NCBI RefSeq assembly: GCF_014204865.1
Contig: NZ_JACHMG010000001.1
Coordinates: 2,356,001-2,420,000 of the forward strand
Direction of reading: 5' to 3'
Origin: Amycolatopsis jiangsuensis
GTDB taxonomy: Bacteria; Actinomycetota; Actinomycetes; Mycobacteriales; Pseudonocardiaceae
DNA: 64,000 bases
The notes beneath the pieces were generated by a model that worked only from the letters and a program-made list of their open reading frames with translations, searched no databases and was not told the DNA's origin. A program made the translations under genes and the position numbers. Positions 39,524-52,009 of this stretch are shown here, piece after piece; the first letter of the stretch is position 1, and each line of letters starts with the position of its first letter.

Positions 39524-40762
39524 CTAAAGCCGGGATCGACGAGCGCGCAAAGCCGTGACCGCGTCCCACAATGTGGCTGCGAGCCGGGCCTTGGCGCCGA
39601 GCGGGATGGCCTCCTCGCCGCCGTCGGCGGTCAGCAGCCAGCCCGAGTTGTCCTCGGTGCCGAACGCCTTGCCGTCGCCGACCGCGTTCACCACGAGCAG
39701 GTCCGCACCCTTGCGGCGCAGCTTCGCGTGCGCGTGCTCGAGCACGCTGCCGTGCTCGTCCCCGGTTTCCGCGGCGAACCCGACCACGGTCTGCCCGTCC
39801 CGGCGTTCACGCACCAGCTCGGCGAGGATGTCCGGATTGCGGTCCAGGGTCAGCACCGGATCCGGGGCGTCGTCGGACTTCTTGATCTTGTGCTCGGCCC
39901 GGCTGGCCGGCCGGAAATCGGCGACCGCGGCGGCCATCACCACCACGTCGGCCTCCGCGGCCGCGGACCGCATCGCGGTACGCAGCTCCTCCGCGGTCGA
40001 CACCCGCGCCAGCGTGGCGCCCGCGGGCGCGGGCAGCTCGGCGGTGTGCCCGGCGACCAGCGTCACCTCGGCACCCCGCTGCGCGGCGACCCGGGCGAGC
40101 GCGTAGCCCTGTTTGCCCGACGAGCGGTTGCCGAGGTAGCGGACCGGGTCCAGTGGTTCACGGGTGCCGCCCGCGGAGATGGCCACCCGCAGGCCCTCGA
40201 GATCCCGCGGCAGCGCGGCGGGCACCTCGAGCAGCAGCCGAGCCAGGTCCACGATCTCCGCCGGATCGGCGAGCCGGCCCTTGCCGGTGTCCACTCCGGT
40301 CAGCCGGCCCGCGGCCGGTTCGGTGACGGTCATCCCGCGGGAACGCAGCAGCGCCACGTTGTCGCGGGTGGCCGGATGCTCCCACATCTCGGTGTGCATG
40401 GCCGGGAAGAACGCGACCGGGCACCGGGCGGTGAGCAGGGTGTTCGTGAGCAGGTCGTCGGCGAGCCCGTGCGCGGCCTTGGCCAGCAGGTTCGCGGTCG
40501 CCGGGACGACCAGTACGAGATCGGCCTCCTTGCCGACCCGCACGTGCTGCACTTCGGGCACCTCGGTGAACACGCCGGTGTGCACCGGATGCCCGGACAG
40601 TGCCTCGAAGGTCGCCGCGCCGACAAAGTTCAGCGCGGACTCGGTGGGCACGACACGCACGTCGTGCCCGGATTCGGTGAGGCCCCGCAGGACCTCGCAC
40701 GCCTTGTAGGCGGCGATCCCGCCGCCCACGCCCAGGACGACCCTGGGCTTGGCGTCACTCAC
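39524..40762 (-). CDS. coaBC: Bifunctional CoaBC (phosphopantothenoylcysteine synthetase/decarboxylase)
   Basis: 412 aa. The N-terminal flavin-dependent decarboxylase CoaC has [21 protein letters not shown], the region [28 protein letters not shown], and PAMHTEMW. The C-terminal CTP-dependent ligase CoaB has [29 protein letters not shown] and HKIKKSDD. Two steps of coenzyme A synthesis. GTG 40762 overlaps the rpoZ stop by eight bases. Confidence 0.97.
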   Translation of the reverse strand: MSDAKPRVVLGVGGGIAAYKACEVLRGLTESGHDVRVVPTESALNFVGAATFEALSGHPVHTGVFTEVPEVQHVRVGKEADLVLVVPATANLLAKAAHGLADDLLTNTLLTARCPVAFFPAMHTEMWEHPATRDNVALLRSRGMTVTEPAAGRLTGVDTGKGRLADPAEIVDLARLLLEVPAALPRDLEGLRVAISAGGTREPLDPVRYLGNRSSGKQGYALARVAAQRGAEVTLVAGHTAELPAPAGATLARVSTAEELRTAMRSAAAEADVVVMAAAVADFRPASRAEHKIKKSDDAPDPVLTLDRNPDILAELVRERRDGQTVVGFAAETGDEHGSVLEHAHAKLRRKGADLLVVNAVGDGKAFGTEDNSGWLLTADGGEEAIPLGAKARLAATLWDAVTALRARRSRL

Positions 40763-41024
40763 CCTCGGTGTGCTCGAGCAGCCCGCCGTGGATCTCGCGC
40801 AGCGCGATCGACAGCGGCTTCTCCCGGGGGCCGGGCTCGACCAGCGGACCGACGTACTCCAGCAGGCCCTCGCCGAGCTGCGCGTAGTAGTCGTTGATCT
40901 GCCGGGCCCGCTTGGCCGAGTAGATCACCAGCGCGTATTTCGAGGAGACCTTCTCGAGCAGGTCGTCGATCGGCGGGTTGGTGATGCCTTCGAGCTCTTC
41001 CAGCGTCGCCTGTTGCACAGCCAC
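40755..41024 (-). CDS. rpoZ: RNA polymerase omega subunit
   Basis: 89 aa from GTG 41024, GGAG eight bases upstream. [38 protein letters not shown] and [10 protein letters not shown] are diagnostic. Stabilises beta-prime in the polymerase core. Sits between gmk and coaBC as in mycobacteria. Confidence 0.96.
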   Translation of the reverse strand: MAVQQATLEELEGITNPPIDDLLEKVSSKYALVIYSAKRARQINDYYAQLGEGLLEYVGPLVEPGPREKPLSIALREIHGGLLEHTEGE

Positions 41025-41029
41025 TCGTG

Positions 41030-41692
41030 CTACTCCGTATCGTCCGGGATTGCGGCGGCGGAGACTTCGCCACCGGTCATCAAGTCTAGCAACCTCCGCG
41101 CGGCGGTCCCCACGTCGGCGTTCACCAGCCGCACGTCGAACTCTCCGGCCGCGGCCAGTTCGCGCTCCGCCTCGGCCAGCCGCGCGCGGACCGCGGCCTC
41201 GTCCTCGGTGCCGCGCCCGGTGAGCCGTCCGACGAGTTCCTCCCAGGACGGCGGCATCAGCATCACCAGCCGGGCCTCCGGCATCGCCACGCGCACCTGC
41301 CGCGCGCCCTGCAGTTCGATCTCCAGCACCGCCGGGCGGCCCTGCGCGAGCGCCCGCTCCACGGGCTCGCGCGGGGTGCCGTACCGGTTGCCGGCGAACT
41401 CGGCCCACTCCAGGAGCCGGTGCTGCGCCACCATCCGGTCGAACTCGGCGGCGTCGACGAAGTGGTAGTGGTTCCCCTCCACCTCGCCCGGCCGTGGCGC
41501 CCGCGTGGTGACCGAAACACTGAAGTAGATGTCCGGATCGAGCCGGCGCAGCTGTCCCACCACACTCGACTTCCCGACGCCGGAGGGCCCCGAGACGACG
41601 GTGAGCCGGGGGCGGGGGAACTCCCCCGCCGCCGGCTCACCGTCGCGGTCGGTCCCCGGGGTCACCGGGCAGTCCCGACCGGCGCCGCTCAC
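41030..41692 (-). CDS. gmk: Guanylate kinase
   Basis: Phosphorylates GMP to GDP. 220 aa with P-loop [36 protein letters not shown] (GMP binding) and [14 protein letters not shown] 41692 overlaps the mihF stop (GTGA). The first ~28 residues are a disordered extension. Confidence 0.96.
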   Translation of the reverse strand: MSGAGRDCPVTPGTDRDGEPAAGEFPRPRLTVVSGPSGVGKSSVVGQLRRLDPDIYFSVSVTTRAPRPGEVEGNHYHFVDAAEFDRMVAQHRLLEWAEFAGNRYGTPREPVERALAQGRPAVLEIELQGARQVRVAMPEARLVMLMPPSWEELVGRLTGRGTEDEAAVRARLAEAERELAAAGEFDVRLVNADVGTAARRLLDLMTGGEVSAAAIPDDTE

Positions 41693-42006
41693 TCGCCGCT
41701 GAACTCGGCCAGCAGCGCCTTGCGCTGCCGGTCGCCGAGCCCGCGGAGCCTGCGGCTGGGGGCGATCTCCAGTCGTTCCATGGTCTGCTGGGCACGGACC
41801 TTGCCGACGCCGGGGAGCGCCTCGAGCAGGGCCGAGACCTTCATCTTGCCGAGGACCTCGTTCTCCTCGGCCTGCTTCAGCACGTCGGCCAGAGTGGTAC
41901 CGCCCCGCTTCAGCCGCTCCTTCAGCTCAGCACGGATGCGGCGGGCGGCGGCGGCCTTCTCCAGCGCCGCAGCACGCTGTTCCTCTGTCAGCTGGGGAAG
42001 TGCCAC
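41689..42006 (-). CDS. mihF: Actinobacterial integration host factor mIHF
   Basis: 105-aa nucleoid-associated protein with a helical DNA-binding fold including an H2TH-like [32 protein letters not shown]. The mycobacterial homologue supports phage integration and nucleoid structure. GTG 42006 with AGGAAA. Between pyrF and gmk, the conserved position. Confidence 0.95.
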   Translation of the reverse strand: MALPQLTEEQRAAALEKAAAARRIRAELKERLKRGGTTLADVLKQAEENEVLGKMKVSALLEALPGVGKVRAQQTMERLEIAPSRRLRGLGDRQRKALLAEFSGE

Positions 42007-42113
42007 GTTTTCCTCCGGTAGTTCTCACATCTGGGTGGGTGACGCGACGGTACCCACCCCTGAGCAGGGGCCACAATGCGGGGGTGGCTGCTGCGGCGGG
42101 ATTTCCGGGCCTG

Positions 42114-42956
42114 CTAATGGCCGCTTTCGCGCGTTCCCGCCAGCTGGTCGGCCACCCGTTGCGCCGCCCGGCGTAACGCTCCGGAGTCCGGCCCGTGCCG
42201 CAGCAGGTCGCGCGACGACGCGGGCAGCACTCCGGGCAGGCCGGGACCGAACAACGCGTGCAGATCGGCCACCGTCGCGCCCTGCGCGCCGAAACCGGGC
42301 GCCAGGACCGGCCCGTTGAGCCGCGTCAGGTCCACCTCTCCCGGCGCCACTGTGGCCCCTACGACCACTCCGACGTCGCCGTGGGGCTCCATGCCCGCGT
42401 TGTGCTCCGCAGCCGCGTCCACAACGCTCTGAGCCACCGTACGGCCGTCTTCCAGCCGCGCTCTCTGCAACGCGTGCGCCTCGGGGTTCGAGGTGCGCGC
42501 GAGGACGAACAGCCCGTTGCCCGCTTCCCGGGCCGAGGCCACGGCGGCGTCCAGCGAACCGAAACCCAGGTACGGCGAAACTGTGGCCGCATCGGCGGTG
42601 AAGGCTGCCTTCTCGGCCACGTACGCCGCCGTGTAGGCCGCCATGGTGGAACCGATGTCGCCGCGCTTCACGTCGAGCAGCACCAGAGCCCCGGCGTCGT
42701 GCACCGTGTCGATGACACGCTCCAGTACGGCTACACCGCCCGGCCCGAACGCCTCGAAGAACGCCGACTGCGGCTTGACGATCGAAGCCGTCGAGCCGAG
42801 CACTTCCGCGGCGTTGAGCGCGAAACGCTCCAGACCGGACACGTCCAGCGGCAAACCCCAGGACTCGATCAGGCCCGGATGCGGGTCGATCCCGGCGCAC
42901 AGCGGGCCGCGGGCGGCGACCGAAGCCGCCAGCCGCGCCCCGAAACCTGCGCTCAC
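42114..42956 (-). CDS. pyrF: Orotidine 5'-phosphate decarboxylase
   Basis: Last step of UMP synthesis. 280 aa, long (type 2) actinobacterial form. Catalytic [15 protein letters not shown], substrate [12 protein letters not shown] and [11 protein letters not shown], phosphate-site [16 protein letters not shown] 42956 overlaps the carB stop (ATGA). Confidence 0.97.
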   Translation of the reverse strand: MSAGFGARLAASVAARGPLCAGIDPHPGLIESWGLPLDVSGLERFALNAAEVLGSTASIVKPQSAFFEAFGPGGVAVLERVIDTVHDAGALVLLDVKRGDIGSTMAAYTAAYVAEKAAFTADAATVSPYLGFGSLDAAVASAREAGNGLFVLARTSNPEAHALQRARLEDGRTVAQSVVDAAAEHNAGMEPHGDVGVVVGATVAPGEVDLTRLNGPVLAPGFGAQGATVADLHALFGPGLPGVLPASSRDLLRHGPDSGALRRAAQRVADQLAGTRESGH

Positions 42957-45900
42957 GACGTCGCCTTGAGCGCAGCCTGCAGGTCCTGCAGGCTGCGTAC
43001 GCCGATGTCACCGCGGATCAACGCCTCGATGCCGTGCACTGCCGCGGCGGCGCCCTGCACCGTGGTGATGCACGGGATGTCCCGCGACACCGCCGCGGTG
43101 CGGATCTCGTAGCCGTCCACCCGCGGACCGCTGTTCCCGTACGGGGTGTTGATGACCATGTCCACCCCGCCGTCGAGGATCACGTCCACGATGTTCGGCT
43201 CGGTGTTTTCCGAGGACCCTGCAATGTTCGATTCATAGTGCTTGCGCACGCTCGAACAGGCGACTCCGTTGCGCCGCAACACTTCCGCGGTGCCCGTGGT
43301 GGCGAGGATCTCGAACCCGAGATCGGCCAGCCGCTTCACCGGGAACACCAGCGACCGCTTGTCCCGGTTGGCCACCGATACGAAGACCCGTCCCGAGGTC
43401 GGCAGCGAGCCGTACGCGCCGTGCTGCGACTTCGCGAACGCCTGCCCGAAGGACACGTCCACGCCCATCACCTCGCCGGTGGACTTCATCTCCGGGCCCA
43501 GCAGGGAATCCACGCCGTGTCCTTCCGGCGTGCGGAACCGGTGGAACGGCAGGACCGCCTCCTTGACCGCGACCGGCGAATCGGCCGGCATCCGCCCGCC
43601 GTCGCCCTCGGCGGGCAGCACGCCCGAGGCCCGCAGGTCCTTGATCGAGGAGCCGGTCATGATCAGCGCGGCGGCCTTCGCCAGCGGCACGGCGGTGGCC
43701 TTCGAGACGAACGGCACCGTGCGGGAGGCACGCGGGTTGGCCTCCAGCACGTACAGCACGTCGTCCTTGAGCGCGTACTGCACGTTCAGCAGCCCGCGCA
43801 CCCCGACACCGCGCGCGATCGCCTCGGTGGACCGGCGTACGGCGTCGAGGTCCTGCGCGCCGAGGGTGATCGGCGGCAGCGCGCACGACGAGTCGCCGGA
43901 GTGGATCCCGGCCTCCTCGATGTGCTCCATCACGCCGCCCAGATACAGGTCGTCGCCATCGAAGAGCGCGTCGACGTCGATCTCGATCGCGTCGTCGAGG
44001 AAACGGTCCACGAGCACCGGATGCTCGGGGGTGACCTCGGTGGCGCGGCGGATGTAACCGGCCAGCGACTCCTCGTCGTAGACGATCTCCATCCCGCGCC
44101 CGCCGAGCACGTACGACGGGCGCACGAGGACCGGGTAGCCGATCTCGTCGGCGATCCGCTTGGCGCCCTCGAACGAGGTCGCGGTGCCGTACTTCGGCGC
44201 GGGCAGCTCCGCGTCGCGCAGCACCTCGCCGAACGCGCCGCGGTCCTCGGCCAGGTTGATCGCCTCCGGCGGCGTGCCCACGACCGGCACCCCGGCGTCG
44301 GCCAGCCGCTGCGCGAGCCCGAGCGGCGTCTGCCCGCCCAGCTGCACGATGACGCCGGCGACCGTGCCCGACTGCTGTTCGGAGTGCACGACCTCGAGCA
44401 CGTCCTCGAAGGACAGCGGCTCGAAGTACAGCCGGTCGGAGGTGTCGTAGTCGGTGGACACCGTTTCCGGGTTGCAGTTGACCATCACGGCCTCGAAACC
44501 GGCCTCGCGCAACGCGATCGCCGCGTGCACGCAGGAGTAGTCGAACTCGATGCCCTGCCCGATCCGGTTCGGGCCGGAGCCGAGGATGAGCACCTTCGGC
44601 TTGTCGCCCTGCACGGCGACCTCGGAGGTGGCCGCGGGATCGGTCTCGTAGGCCGAATAGTGGTACGGCGTCTTCGCGGCGAACTCCGCGGCACAGGTGT
44701 CCACGGTCTTGAACACCGGCCGCACCCCGAGCCGGTGCCGCAGCGCGCGCACGCCGTCCTCACCGGCCAGCTCCGGACGCAGCGCGGCGATCTGCCGGTC
44801 CGACAGCCCGGTGCGCTTGGCCCGGCGCAGCAGCTCACCGTCGAGCACCGGCGCTTCCCGCACTTCCGCGCCGACCTCGCCGATCAACGCGATCTGGTCG
44901 ATGAACCACGGATCGATGCCGGAGGCCTCGTGCACCTGCTCGACCGTGGCACCCAGCCGCAGCGCGCGTTCCACCTCGTACAGCCTGCCCTCGTGCGGCA
45001 CCCGCAGCGCGTCCACAGTGGACTCACGGGTGGCGCCCTCCGGGTCCGGCTGCGTCCAGAACCCGGTCGCCTTGGTCTCGATCGACCGCATCGCCTTGCC
45101 GAGTGCCTCGGGGAAGCTGCGGCCGAACGACATCGCCTCTCCGACGGACTTCATCGTGGTGGTGAGCGTGGGGTCCGCGCCGGGGAACTTCTCGAAGGCG
45201 AAGCGCGGCACCTTCACCACGACGTAGTCCAGCGCCGGTTCGAACGAGGCCGGGGTCTCGCCGGTGATGTCGTTGCGGATCTCGTCGAGGGTGTAGCCGA
45301 TGGCGAGCTTCGCGGCGATCTTGGCGATCGGGAACCCGGTGGCCTTCGAGGCCAGCGCGCTGCTGCGGGAGACCCGCGGGTTCATCTCGATCACGACCAT
45401 CCGGCCGTCGTCCGGGTGGAAGGCGAACTGGATGTTGCAGCCGCCGGTGTCCACGCCGACCTCGCGCAGCACCGCGATGCCCACGTCACGCATCTGCTGG
45501 TACTCGCGGTCGGTGAGGGTCATCGTCGGGGCCACCGTGACGCTGTCGCCGGTGTGCACGCCCATCGCGTCCACGTTCTCGATCGAGCACACGACCACCA
45601 CGTTGTCGTGCTTGTCGCGCATCAGCTCGAGCTCGTACTCCTTCCAGCCGAGCACGCTCTCCTCGATCAGCACCTCGGTCACCGGGGACTCGCTGAGCCC
45701 GGTGGAGGCCAGCCGCTCCAGGTCCTCGGGCGTGTGCGCCATGCCCGAGCCGAGCCCGCCCATGGTGAACGACGGCCGGATGACGACCGGCAGCCCGAGG
45801 TCGGCCACGGTGTCGCGGACCTCGGTCATGTCGTGGCACACCCGGCTGCGCGGAACGTCGGCGCCGATGGTGCGCACGATGTCCTTGAACTTCTGCCGGT

Positions 45901-46281
45901 CCTCGCCGCGCTGGATGGCGTCGATGTCCGCGCCGATCAGCTCCACCCCGTACTTCTCCAGCACCCCGCGCTCGTGCAGGGCGACCGCGCAGTTCAGCGC
46001 GGTCTGCCCGCCGAGCGTGGCCAGCAACGCGTCGGGCCGCTCGGCGGCGATCACCTTCTCCACGAAGTCCGGCGTGACCGGCTCGATGTAGGTGGCGTCG
46101 GCGAACTCGGGGTCGGTCATGATGGTGGCGGGATTGGAATTCACCAGGCTCACCCGCAGCCCCTCGCTGCGCAGCACCCGGCAGGCCTGCGTCCCCGAGT
46201 AGTCGAACTCGGCGGCCTGCCCGATCACGATCGGCCCGGAGCCGATCACCAGCACGTGCTGGATGTCCGTCCTTTTCGGCA

Positions 46282-46282
<1 letters not shown>
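42953..46282 (-). CDS. carB: Carbamoyl-phosphate synthase large subunit
   Basis: 1109 aa: two homologous ATP-grasp halves ([29 protein letters not shown] at the start of the first, [25 protein letters not shown] at the second) and a C-terminal MGS-like allosteric domain ([19 protein letters not shown]). Makes carbamoyl phosphate for pyrimidines and arginine from the ammonia that CarA releases. ATG 46282 overlaps the carA stop by one base. Contains a copy of gtccacagtggac (45011-45023). Confidence 0.98.
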
Positions 46283-47399
<1,117 letters not shown>

Positions 47400-47403
<4 letters not shown>

Positions 47404-47903
47404 TGGGCACCTCCCTTGATGTCGTGGTCTGACAGGTAAGAAATCCACTGTGGATAGTCGTCCAGATCGTCGCCGCGGAACCCGGTGTCCAGCTCGACGT
47501 CGCCGAGGCGCCAGGTGAGCACGAGCAGCGCGTCGGTGCCCATCACCTTGCCCGCGATCCGTGAATCGCGGCGCACACCGGTGATCGACGCGCGCGGGAT
47601 CCAGAAGTCCGGTGCGCCACCACGTTCCACCGCGACGCCTTCGGGGTGCAGCCGCCACACCGCGCCGGTGCGCAGCCCGGCCCCGCGGGTCACGACGCGG
47701 TCCTGCCAGTTGCCCGCGGTGGTGGTGCTGACGTAGAGCCCGACGGACTCCAGCCGCACCTCGCCCGGCTCCGCGGGGATCTCCGGGAACGGCGGCAGCC
47801 ACGCACTTTGCGACCGTGACCTGCGCCGCCAGCCCAGCCGCATGCCCGCCAGGCACAGCAGGAAGAACACGACGATCGCCAGTACGAGCCAGAAGCGCTC
47901 CAT
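47400..47903 (-). CDS. Membrane-anchored PH-like protein of the pyr operon (Rv1382 position)
   Basis: 167 aa. One N-terminal membrane helix (WLVLAIVVFFLLCLAGMRLGW), basic stop-transfer, then a soluble beta-rich domain (GLYVSTTTAGNWQDRVVTRGAGLRTGAVWRLHPEGVAVERGG). An equivalent protein lies between pyrC and carA in mycobacteria; role unknown. Coupled to both neighbours: it begins at the pyrC stop and overlaps carA by four bases. Confidence 0.82.
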
Positions 47904-49189
47904 CAGCGGATCTTCCCTTCTCGCGCGGTGATCCGCCCGCGCAGCACGGTGGCTGTCACCACGCCGGGCAGCCGCATTCCCTCATACGGGGTGTTGGCCG
48001 CGATGCTGGCCAGCTCGGCGCCGCGCACGGTCCACTCCGCGTCCGGGTCGACCAGCGCCAGGTTGGCCGGCTCCCCCACCGCGATCCGGCGGCCGTGGTC
48101 GGGCAGGTTGCCGATCTCGGCGGGCCGCTCGCTCAGCACGCGCGCGACACCGCGCCAGTCGAGCAGCCCTGTCTTCACCATGGTTTCCACCACCACCGAC
48201 AACGCGGTCTGCAGCCCGAGCATGCCGGGCCGGGCGGCGTTCCACTCGGTGTCCTTGTCCTGCGGGGCGTGCGGGGCGTGGTCGGTCGCGACACAGTCGA
48301 CGACCCCCTCGGCCAGCGCGGCCCGCAGCTTCTCCGCGTCCCTGCCGGTACGCAGCGGCGGGTTGACCTTGTTGACCGGGTCGTAGGTGTCCAGCCGGTC
48401 GTCGGTGAGTAGCAGATGATGCGGCGTGACCTCGGCGGACACCTTGGTGCCGCGGTCCTTCGCCCAGCGCAGCACGTCGACCGTGCCCGCGGTGGAGACG
48501 TGGCAGACGTGCAACCGCGCGTTCGCGTGCAACGCCAGCAAGCAGTCGCGCGCGACGATCGACTCCTCCGCCGAAGCAGGCCAACCCGGGTAGCCGAGCC
48601 GTGACGCCTGCTCGCCCTCGTGTGCCTGCGCGCCGACCGTGAGCCGCGGCTCTTCGGCGTGCTGCGCGATCACCGCGTCGAGCGCAGTGGAGTACTCCAG
48701 CGCGCGACGCATCAGCAGCGGGTCGGCCACGCACACGCCGTCGTCGGAGAAGACGCGTACGCCGGCAGTGCCCTTCGCCATGGTGCCCAGCTCGGCGAGC
48801 TTCGCCCCGTTGAGCCCGACAGTGACCGCGCCGACCGGGTGGACGTCCACCAGGCCGACCTCCTGCCCCCGCCGCCACACGTGGTCGGTGACGAGCGCGT
48901 TGTCGGCGACCGGATCGGTATTGGCCATGGCGAACACCGCCGTGTAGCCGCCGAGCGCGGCGGCCGCGGACCCGGAGTCGATCGTCTCGGTGTCCTCGCG
49001 GCCCGGCTCGCGCAGGTGCGTGTGCAGGTCGACGAACCCGGGCAGCAGCACCTGCCCCGCGGCGTCGAGCACCTCCGCGCCCTCGGGCACCTTCACCGAG
49101 CCAATGGACGTGATGACCCCGTCCTCGACGAGCACGTCGACCGGCTCGCCCTCGCCGTACGGGCGGGCGCCCTTGATCACGAGGGTCAT
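47903..49189 (-). CDS. pyrC: Dihydroorotase
   Basis: Zinc amidohydrolase closing carbamoyl-aspartate to dihydroorotate. 428 aa with metal motif [10 protein letters not shown], the carboxylated-Lys region, [14 protein letters not shown] and [13 protein letters not shown] 49189 overlaps the pyrB stop. Confidence 0.97.
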   Translation of the reverse strand: MTLVIKGARPYGEGEPVDVLVEDGVITSIGSVKVPEGAEVLDAAGQVLLPGFVDLHTHLREPGREDTETIDSGSAAAALGGYTAVFAMANTDPVADNALVTDHVWRRGQEVGLVDVHPVGAVTVGLNGAKLAELGTMAKGTAGVRVFSDDGVCVADPLLMRRALEYSTALDAVIAQHAEEPRLTVGAQAHEGEQASRLGYPGWPASAEESIVARDCLLALHANARLHVCHVSTAGTVDVLRWAKDRGTKVSAEVTPHHLLLTDDRLDTYDPVNKVNPPLRTGRDAEKLRAALAEGVVDCVATDHAPHAPQDKDTEWNAARPGMLGLQTALSVVVETMVKTGLLDWRGVARVLSERPAEIGNLPDHGRRIAVGEPANLALVDPDAEWTVRGAELASIAANTPYEGMRLPGVVTATVLRGRITAREGKIR

Positions 49190-50118
49190 GCAGCGGCTCC
49201 TTCACTGGCCAGAAGGTGGTAGAGGACCGCCATGCGCACGTGAACGCCGTTGCGGACCTGTTCGGTGACGGCCGAGGCGGGCGAATCGGCGACCGCGTGC
49301 GCGATCTCCATCCCGCGCAGCATCGGCCCGGGGTGCAGCACCACGGCGTGGTCCGGCAGCAGCGCCTGACGACGTTCGGAGAGGCCGTAGGAGATCGAAT
49401 ACTCGCGCGCGGACGGGAAGAAGCCCCCGTACATGCGTTCAGCCTGTACGCGCAGCATCATCACCGCGTCGACCGCGGGCAGCTCGGCGTCGAGGTCGTG
49501 CGACACGGTGACCGGCAGCTTCTCCACGCCCACCGGAAGCAGCGTCGGAGGCGCGACGAGGACGACTTCGGCACCGAGGGTGTGCAGCAGGTGGATGTTG
49601 GACCGCGCGACCCGGCTGTGCACCACGTCGCCGACGATGGCGATCCGGCGGTCCTTCAGGCTGCCGAGGCGTTCGCGCAGGGTGGCGGCGTCCAGCAGCG
49701 CCTGCGTGGGGTGCTCGTGCGTGCCGTCGCCGGCGTTGACCACCGACGTGCCGGCCTCGGCGAGCCAGCCGGACAGCCGGTGCGCGGCGCCCGAGGCGGG
49801 GTGCCGGACGATCACGCAGTCGGCGCCCGCGGCAGCCAGGGTGAGCGCGGTGTCCCGCAGCGACTCGCCCTTGTTCACCGAGGAGCTGGAGGCCGAGACG
49901 TTGACCACGTCGGCGCTCATCCACTTCCCGGCGATCTCGAACGACACCCGGGTGCGGGTGGAGTTCTCGTAGAACAGCGTGATCACCGTGCGGCCGCGCA
50001 GCGTCGGCAGCTTCTTGACCTCGCGGCCGAGCAGGGTGTGCTTCAACTCGTCGGCGGTGTCGAGGACGGCTGTGGCGGTCTCCGCGTCCAGCCCGTCCGT
50101 GGCGAGCAGGTGCTTCAC
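49186..50118 (-). CDS. pyrB: Aspartate carbamoyltransferase, catalytic subunit
   Basis: 310 aa. Carbamoyl-phosphate site [43 protein letters not shown]. First committed step of pyrimidine synthesis. No pyrI regulatory subunit in the window. ATG 50118 overlaps the pyrR stop (ATGA). Confidence 0.97.
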   Translation of the reverse strand: MKHLLATDGLDAETATAVLDTADELKHTLLGREVKKLPTLRGRTVITLFYENSTRTRVSFEIAGKWMSADVVNVSASSSSVNKGESLRDTALTLAAAGADCVIVRHPASGAAHRLSGWLAEAGTSVVNAGDGTHEHPTQALLDAATLRERLGSLKDRRIAIVGDVVHSRVARSNIHLLHTLGAEVVLVAPPTLLPVGVEKLPVTVSHDLDAELPAVDAVMMLRVQAERMYGGFFPSAREYSISYGLSERRQALLPDHAVVLHPGPMLRGMEIAHAVADSPASAVTEQVRNGVHVRMAVLYHLLASEGAAA

Positions 50119-50711
50119 CGGGTGTCTCCTTCCGGCGCGCGAAGCAGCACCGAGTCCAGCCCGTCCGTCTCGGACAGCAGCACGGACACGCCCTCGGCTC
50201 GCGCGGTGGGCACGTTCTTGCCGACGTAGTCGGCACGGATCGGCAGCTCGCGGTGCCCGCGGTCGACCAGCACGGCCAGCTGCACCGCACGCGGGCGGCC
50301 GTGGTCGCGCAAGGCGTCGAGAGCGGCTCGCACGGTGCGGCCGGAGAACAGCACATCGTCGACGAGGATCACCACCCGGTCGTCGATCCCGTCCGGCGGC
50401 AGCTGCGTCTCCTCCAGCGCCCGCGGCGGGCGGCGGCGCAGATCGTCGCGGTACAGGGTGATGTCGAGGGCGCCGTGCGGCGGCTCGGTCCCGGCGAACT
50501 CGCCGATGCGGGCGGCGAGGCGGGCGGCCAGCGGGGTGCCGCGGGTGGGAATGCCCAGCAGCACCGGATGCTGCTCGGGCGGACCGGCCCCGAGGGCGGT
50601 CTTCTCGATGACCTGGTGGGCCATCCGGGCGATCGTGCGCGCGACATCACCGGCTGAGAGCAGCTCTCGCTGTCCCGCCGGCTCCGCCGCGCCACGCGGA
50701 CGTGACGACAA
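50115..50711 (-). CDS. pyrR: PyrR, pyrimidine operon RNA-binding regulator / uracil phosphoribosyltransferase
   Basis: 198 aa from TTG 50711, preceded by a perfect AAGGAGG with a 6-nt spacer; the frame extends upstream to 50807 but those residues are Arg-rich leader. PRPP-binding loop [22 protein letters not shown]; early [14 protein letters not shown]. Binds leader RNA in response to UMP/PRPP and controls the operon. First gene of pyrR-B-C-X-carA-carB-pyrF. Confidence 0.95.
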   Translation of the reverse strand: MSSRPRGAAEPAGQRELLSAGDVARTIARMAHQVIEKTALGAGPPEQHPVLLGIPTRGTPLAARLAARIGEFAGTEPPHGALDITLYRDDLRRRPPRALEETQLPPDGIDDRVVILVDDVLFSGRTVRAALDALRDHGRPRAVQLAVLVDRGHRELPIRADYVGKNVPTARAEGVSVLLSETDGLDSVLLRAPEGDTR

Positions 50712-50755
50712 GGCGGACCTCCTTCCCCGCCTCTCCGGACGGGTCCTTAAAGGAC
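50712..50755 (-). promoter_or_regulatory. pyrR leader: PyrR-binding-like hairpin overlapping the ribosome site
   Basis: On the minus strand the leader has gtcctttaaggac (a 13-bp dyad), then cccgtccggagaggcgggg, then aaggaggtcc just before the TTG. The ggacc segment can pair either with the upstream gtcc or with ggtcc overlapping the ribosome site, so two exclusive structures are possible. The tccggagagg loop resembles known PyrR recognition loops. Suggests UMP-dependent translational control as in mycobacteria. Confidence 0.6.
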
Positions 50756-50890
50756 GTCGGTTCCGGCCGGCGCCGGAAACCGCACCGACAGTAGCAGGAG
50801 CGGTCAATCATCCTTCCGAGTGGTACGGGCAAGCCCGTCACCTGCGCGTACCGACGTTCTGCTTGACCTGGTGACAACTATGCGTAACCA

Positions 50891-50903
50891 TTACTCTGAG
50901 TAT
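50891..50903. promoter_or_regulatory. BldD-box-like palindrome upstream of bldD
   Basis: ttactctgagtat fits the Streptomyces BldD consensus tnACnCwGnGTna at nearly every position. It lies 67 bp before the bldD ATG and downstream of a TTGACC (-35-like, 50863-50868). Implies autoregulation, as known for Streptomyces bldD. Confidence 0.6.
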
Positions 50904-50970
50904 TCGACTCGAGGAGTCCCCGGCCCGGTCGTTCCGGCCGGCGTGGGGTGAGGAAACGGAGAACCACCAG

Positions 50971-51459
50971 ATGGGCGATTACGCCAAGGCGCTCGGGGCC
51001 AAGCTCCGCGGGATCCGCCAGCAGCAGGGCCTGTCCCTGCACGGAGTCGAGCAGAAGTCCGGCGGCCGCTGGAAGGCCGTCGTCGTCGGCTCGTACGAGC
51101 GTGGCGATCGGGCCGTCACCGTCCAGAAGCTGGCCGAACTGGCCGACTTCTACGGCGTGCCGGTGGTCGAACTGCTGCCGGAGGGCCGCGTGCCCTCGGG
51201 TGCCGAGCCCGCCACGAAGATCGTGATCAACCTCGAGCGGCTGCAGCAGCTGCCCGCGGAGAAGGTCGGCCCGCTGGCCCGCTACGCGGCCACGATCCAG
51301 AGCCAGCGCGGCGACTACAACGGCAAGGTGCTCTCCATCCGCACCGAGGACCTGCGCTCCCTGGCGATCATCTACGACATGACCCCCGGCGAACTCACCG
51401 AGCAGCTCATCGACTGGGGCGTCCTCCCGCCGGAAGCCCGGCCGTCCAAAGAGGACTGA
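50971..51459 (+). CDS. bldD: BldD developmental master regulator
   Basis: 162 aa. The N-terminal XRE-type HTH (YAKALGAKLRGIRQQQGLSLHGVEQKSGGRWKAVVVGSYERGDR) binds DNA; the C-terminal domain binds tetrameric cyclic di-GMP through RGD-x8-RTED (Streptomyces: RGD-x8-RQDD). In Streptomyces the ligand-bound dimer represses sporulation genes during vegetative growth. ATG 50971. Divergent from pyrR. Confidence 0.96.
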   Translation: MGDYAKALGAKLRGIRQQQGLSLHGVEQKSGGRWKAVVVGSYERGDRAVTVQKLAELADFYGVPVVELLPEGRVPSGAEPATKIVINLERLQQLPAEKVGPLARYAATIQSQRGDYNGKVLSIRTEDLRSLAIIYDMTPGELTEQLIDWGVLPPEARPSKED

Positions 51460-51493
51460 CGCCCGCGGCCGGCCACCCCGCGACGTGATGGGC

Positions 51494-51519
51494 GTCCCCG
51501 GCCCTGGGGGAGCCGGGAC
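51494..51519 (+). terminator. Hairpin after bldD
   Basis: gtccccggc / gccgggac imperfect 8-bp stem with a G-rich loop, 35 nt after the bldD stop. Confidence 0.4.
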
Positions 51520-51574
51520 ACCCACCACATCCCGCTCCGAGGTGGGCGGGGCGGGATGGGATGGGGCGAGCGGG

Positions 51575-51779
51575 GCCGTGGCGGTGCCGGCCGTGGTGAA
51601 GCCGGGCCGTGGTGAGGCCAGGCGTGGTGGAGCGGCCCGTGGCGAGACCGAGCATGGTGAGACGGGGCCGTGGCGGGGCCTGCCGTGGTGAGGCCGGACA
51701 TGGTGAGGCGAGGCCGTGGTGAAGCCAGCCGTGGCGAGCTTGGGCATGGTGGAGCGAGGCCGCGGTGAGGCGGGACGGG
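51575..51779. repeat. Degenerate ~15-bp tandem repeat, about 12 units
   Basis: Units close to gccgtggtgaggccg repeat in register with substitutions (ccgtggtga, catggtga, ccgtggcga variants). Strongly G-rich on the plus strand. Lies in the 550-bp gap between bldD and the recombinase; no credible ORF. The rest of the gap (51780-52009) holds an AT-richer stretch and a gtgaaggcctctttggcg word. Confidence 0.7.
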
Positions 51780-52009
51780 GCGGTCCGGCCACCGGCTCCC
51801 GACCGCCCGGCGTGCCCCTGTTCCGACTCCGCTCGGTGATCAATGTGCAGGAACGGTCCCTATCACGTCAGTCACCCTCACCGCCCGGTTAACCCGAACG
51901 GGTGCCGAACAAGCTCCCGCCACGGTGAGCTGAACCTCCGGCGAACCCCGCCGAAGCTCACCGTGTGCCGTGAAGGCCTCTTTGGCGACACAGGTCCTGT
52001 TTACCTACT

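Noticed and set aside
51575..51779. CRISPR array
   Set aside because: Units are contiguous ~15-bp degenerate repeats without spacers, and no cas genes are nearby.
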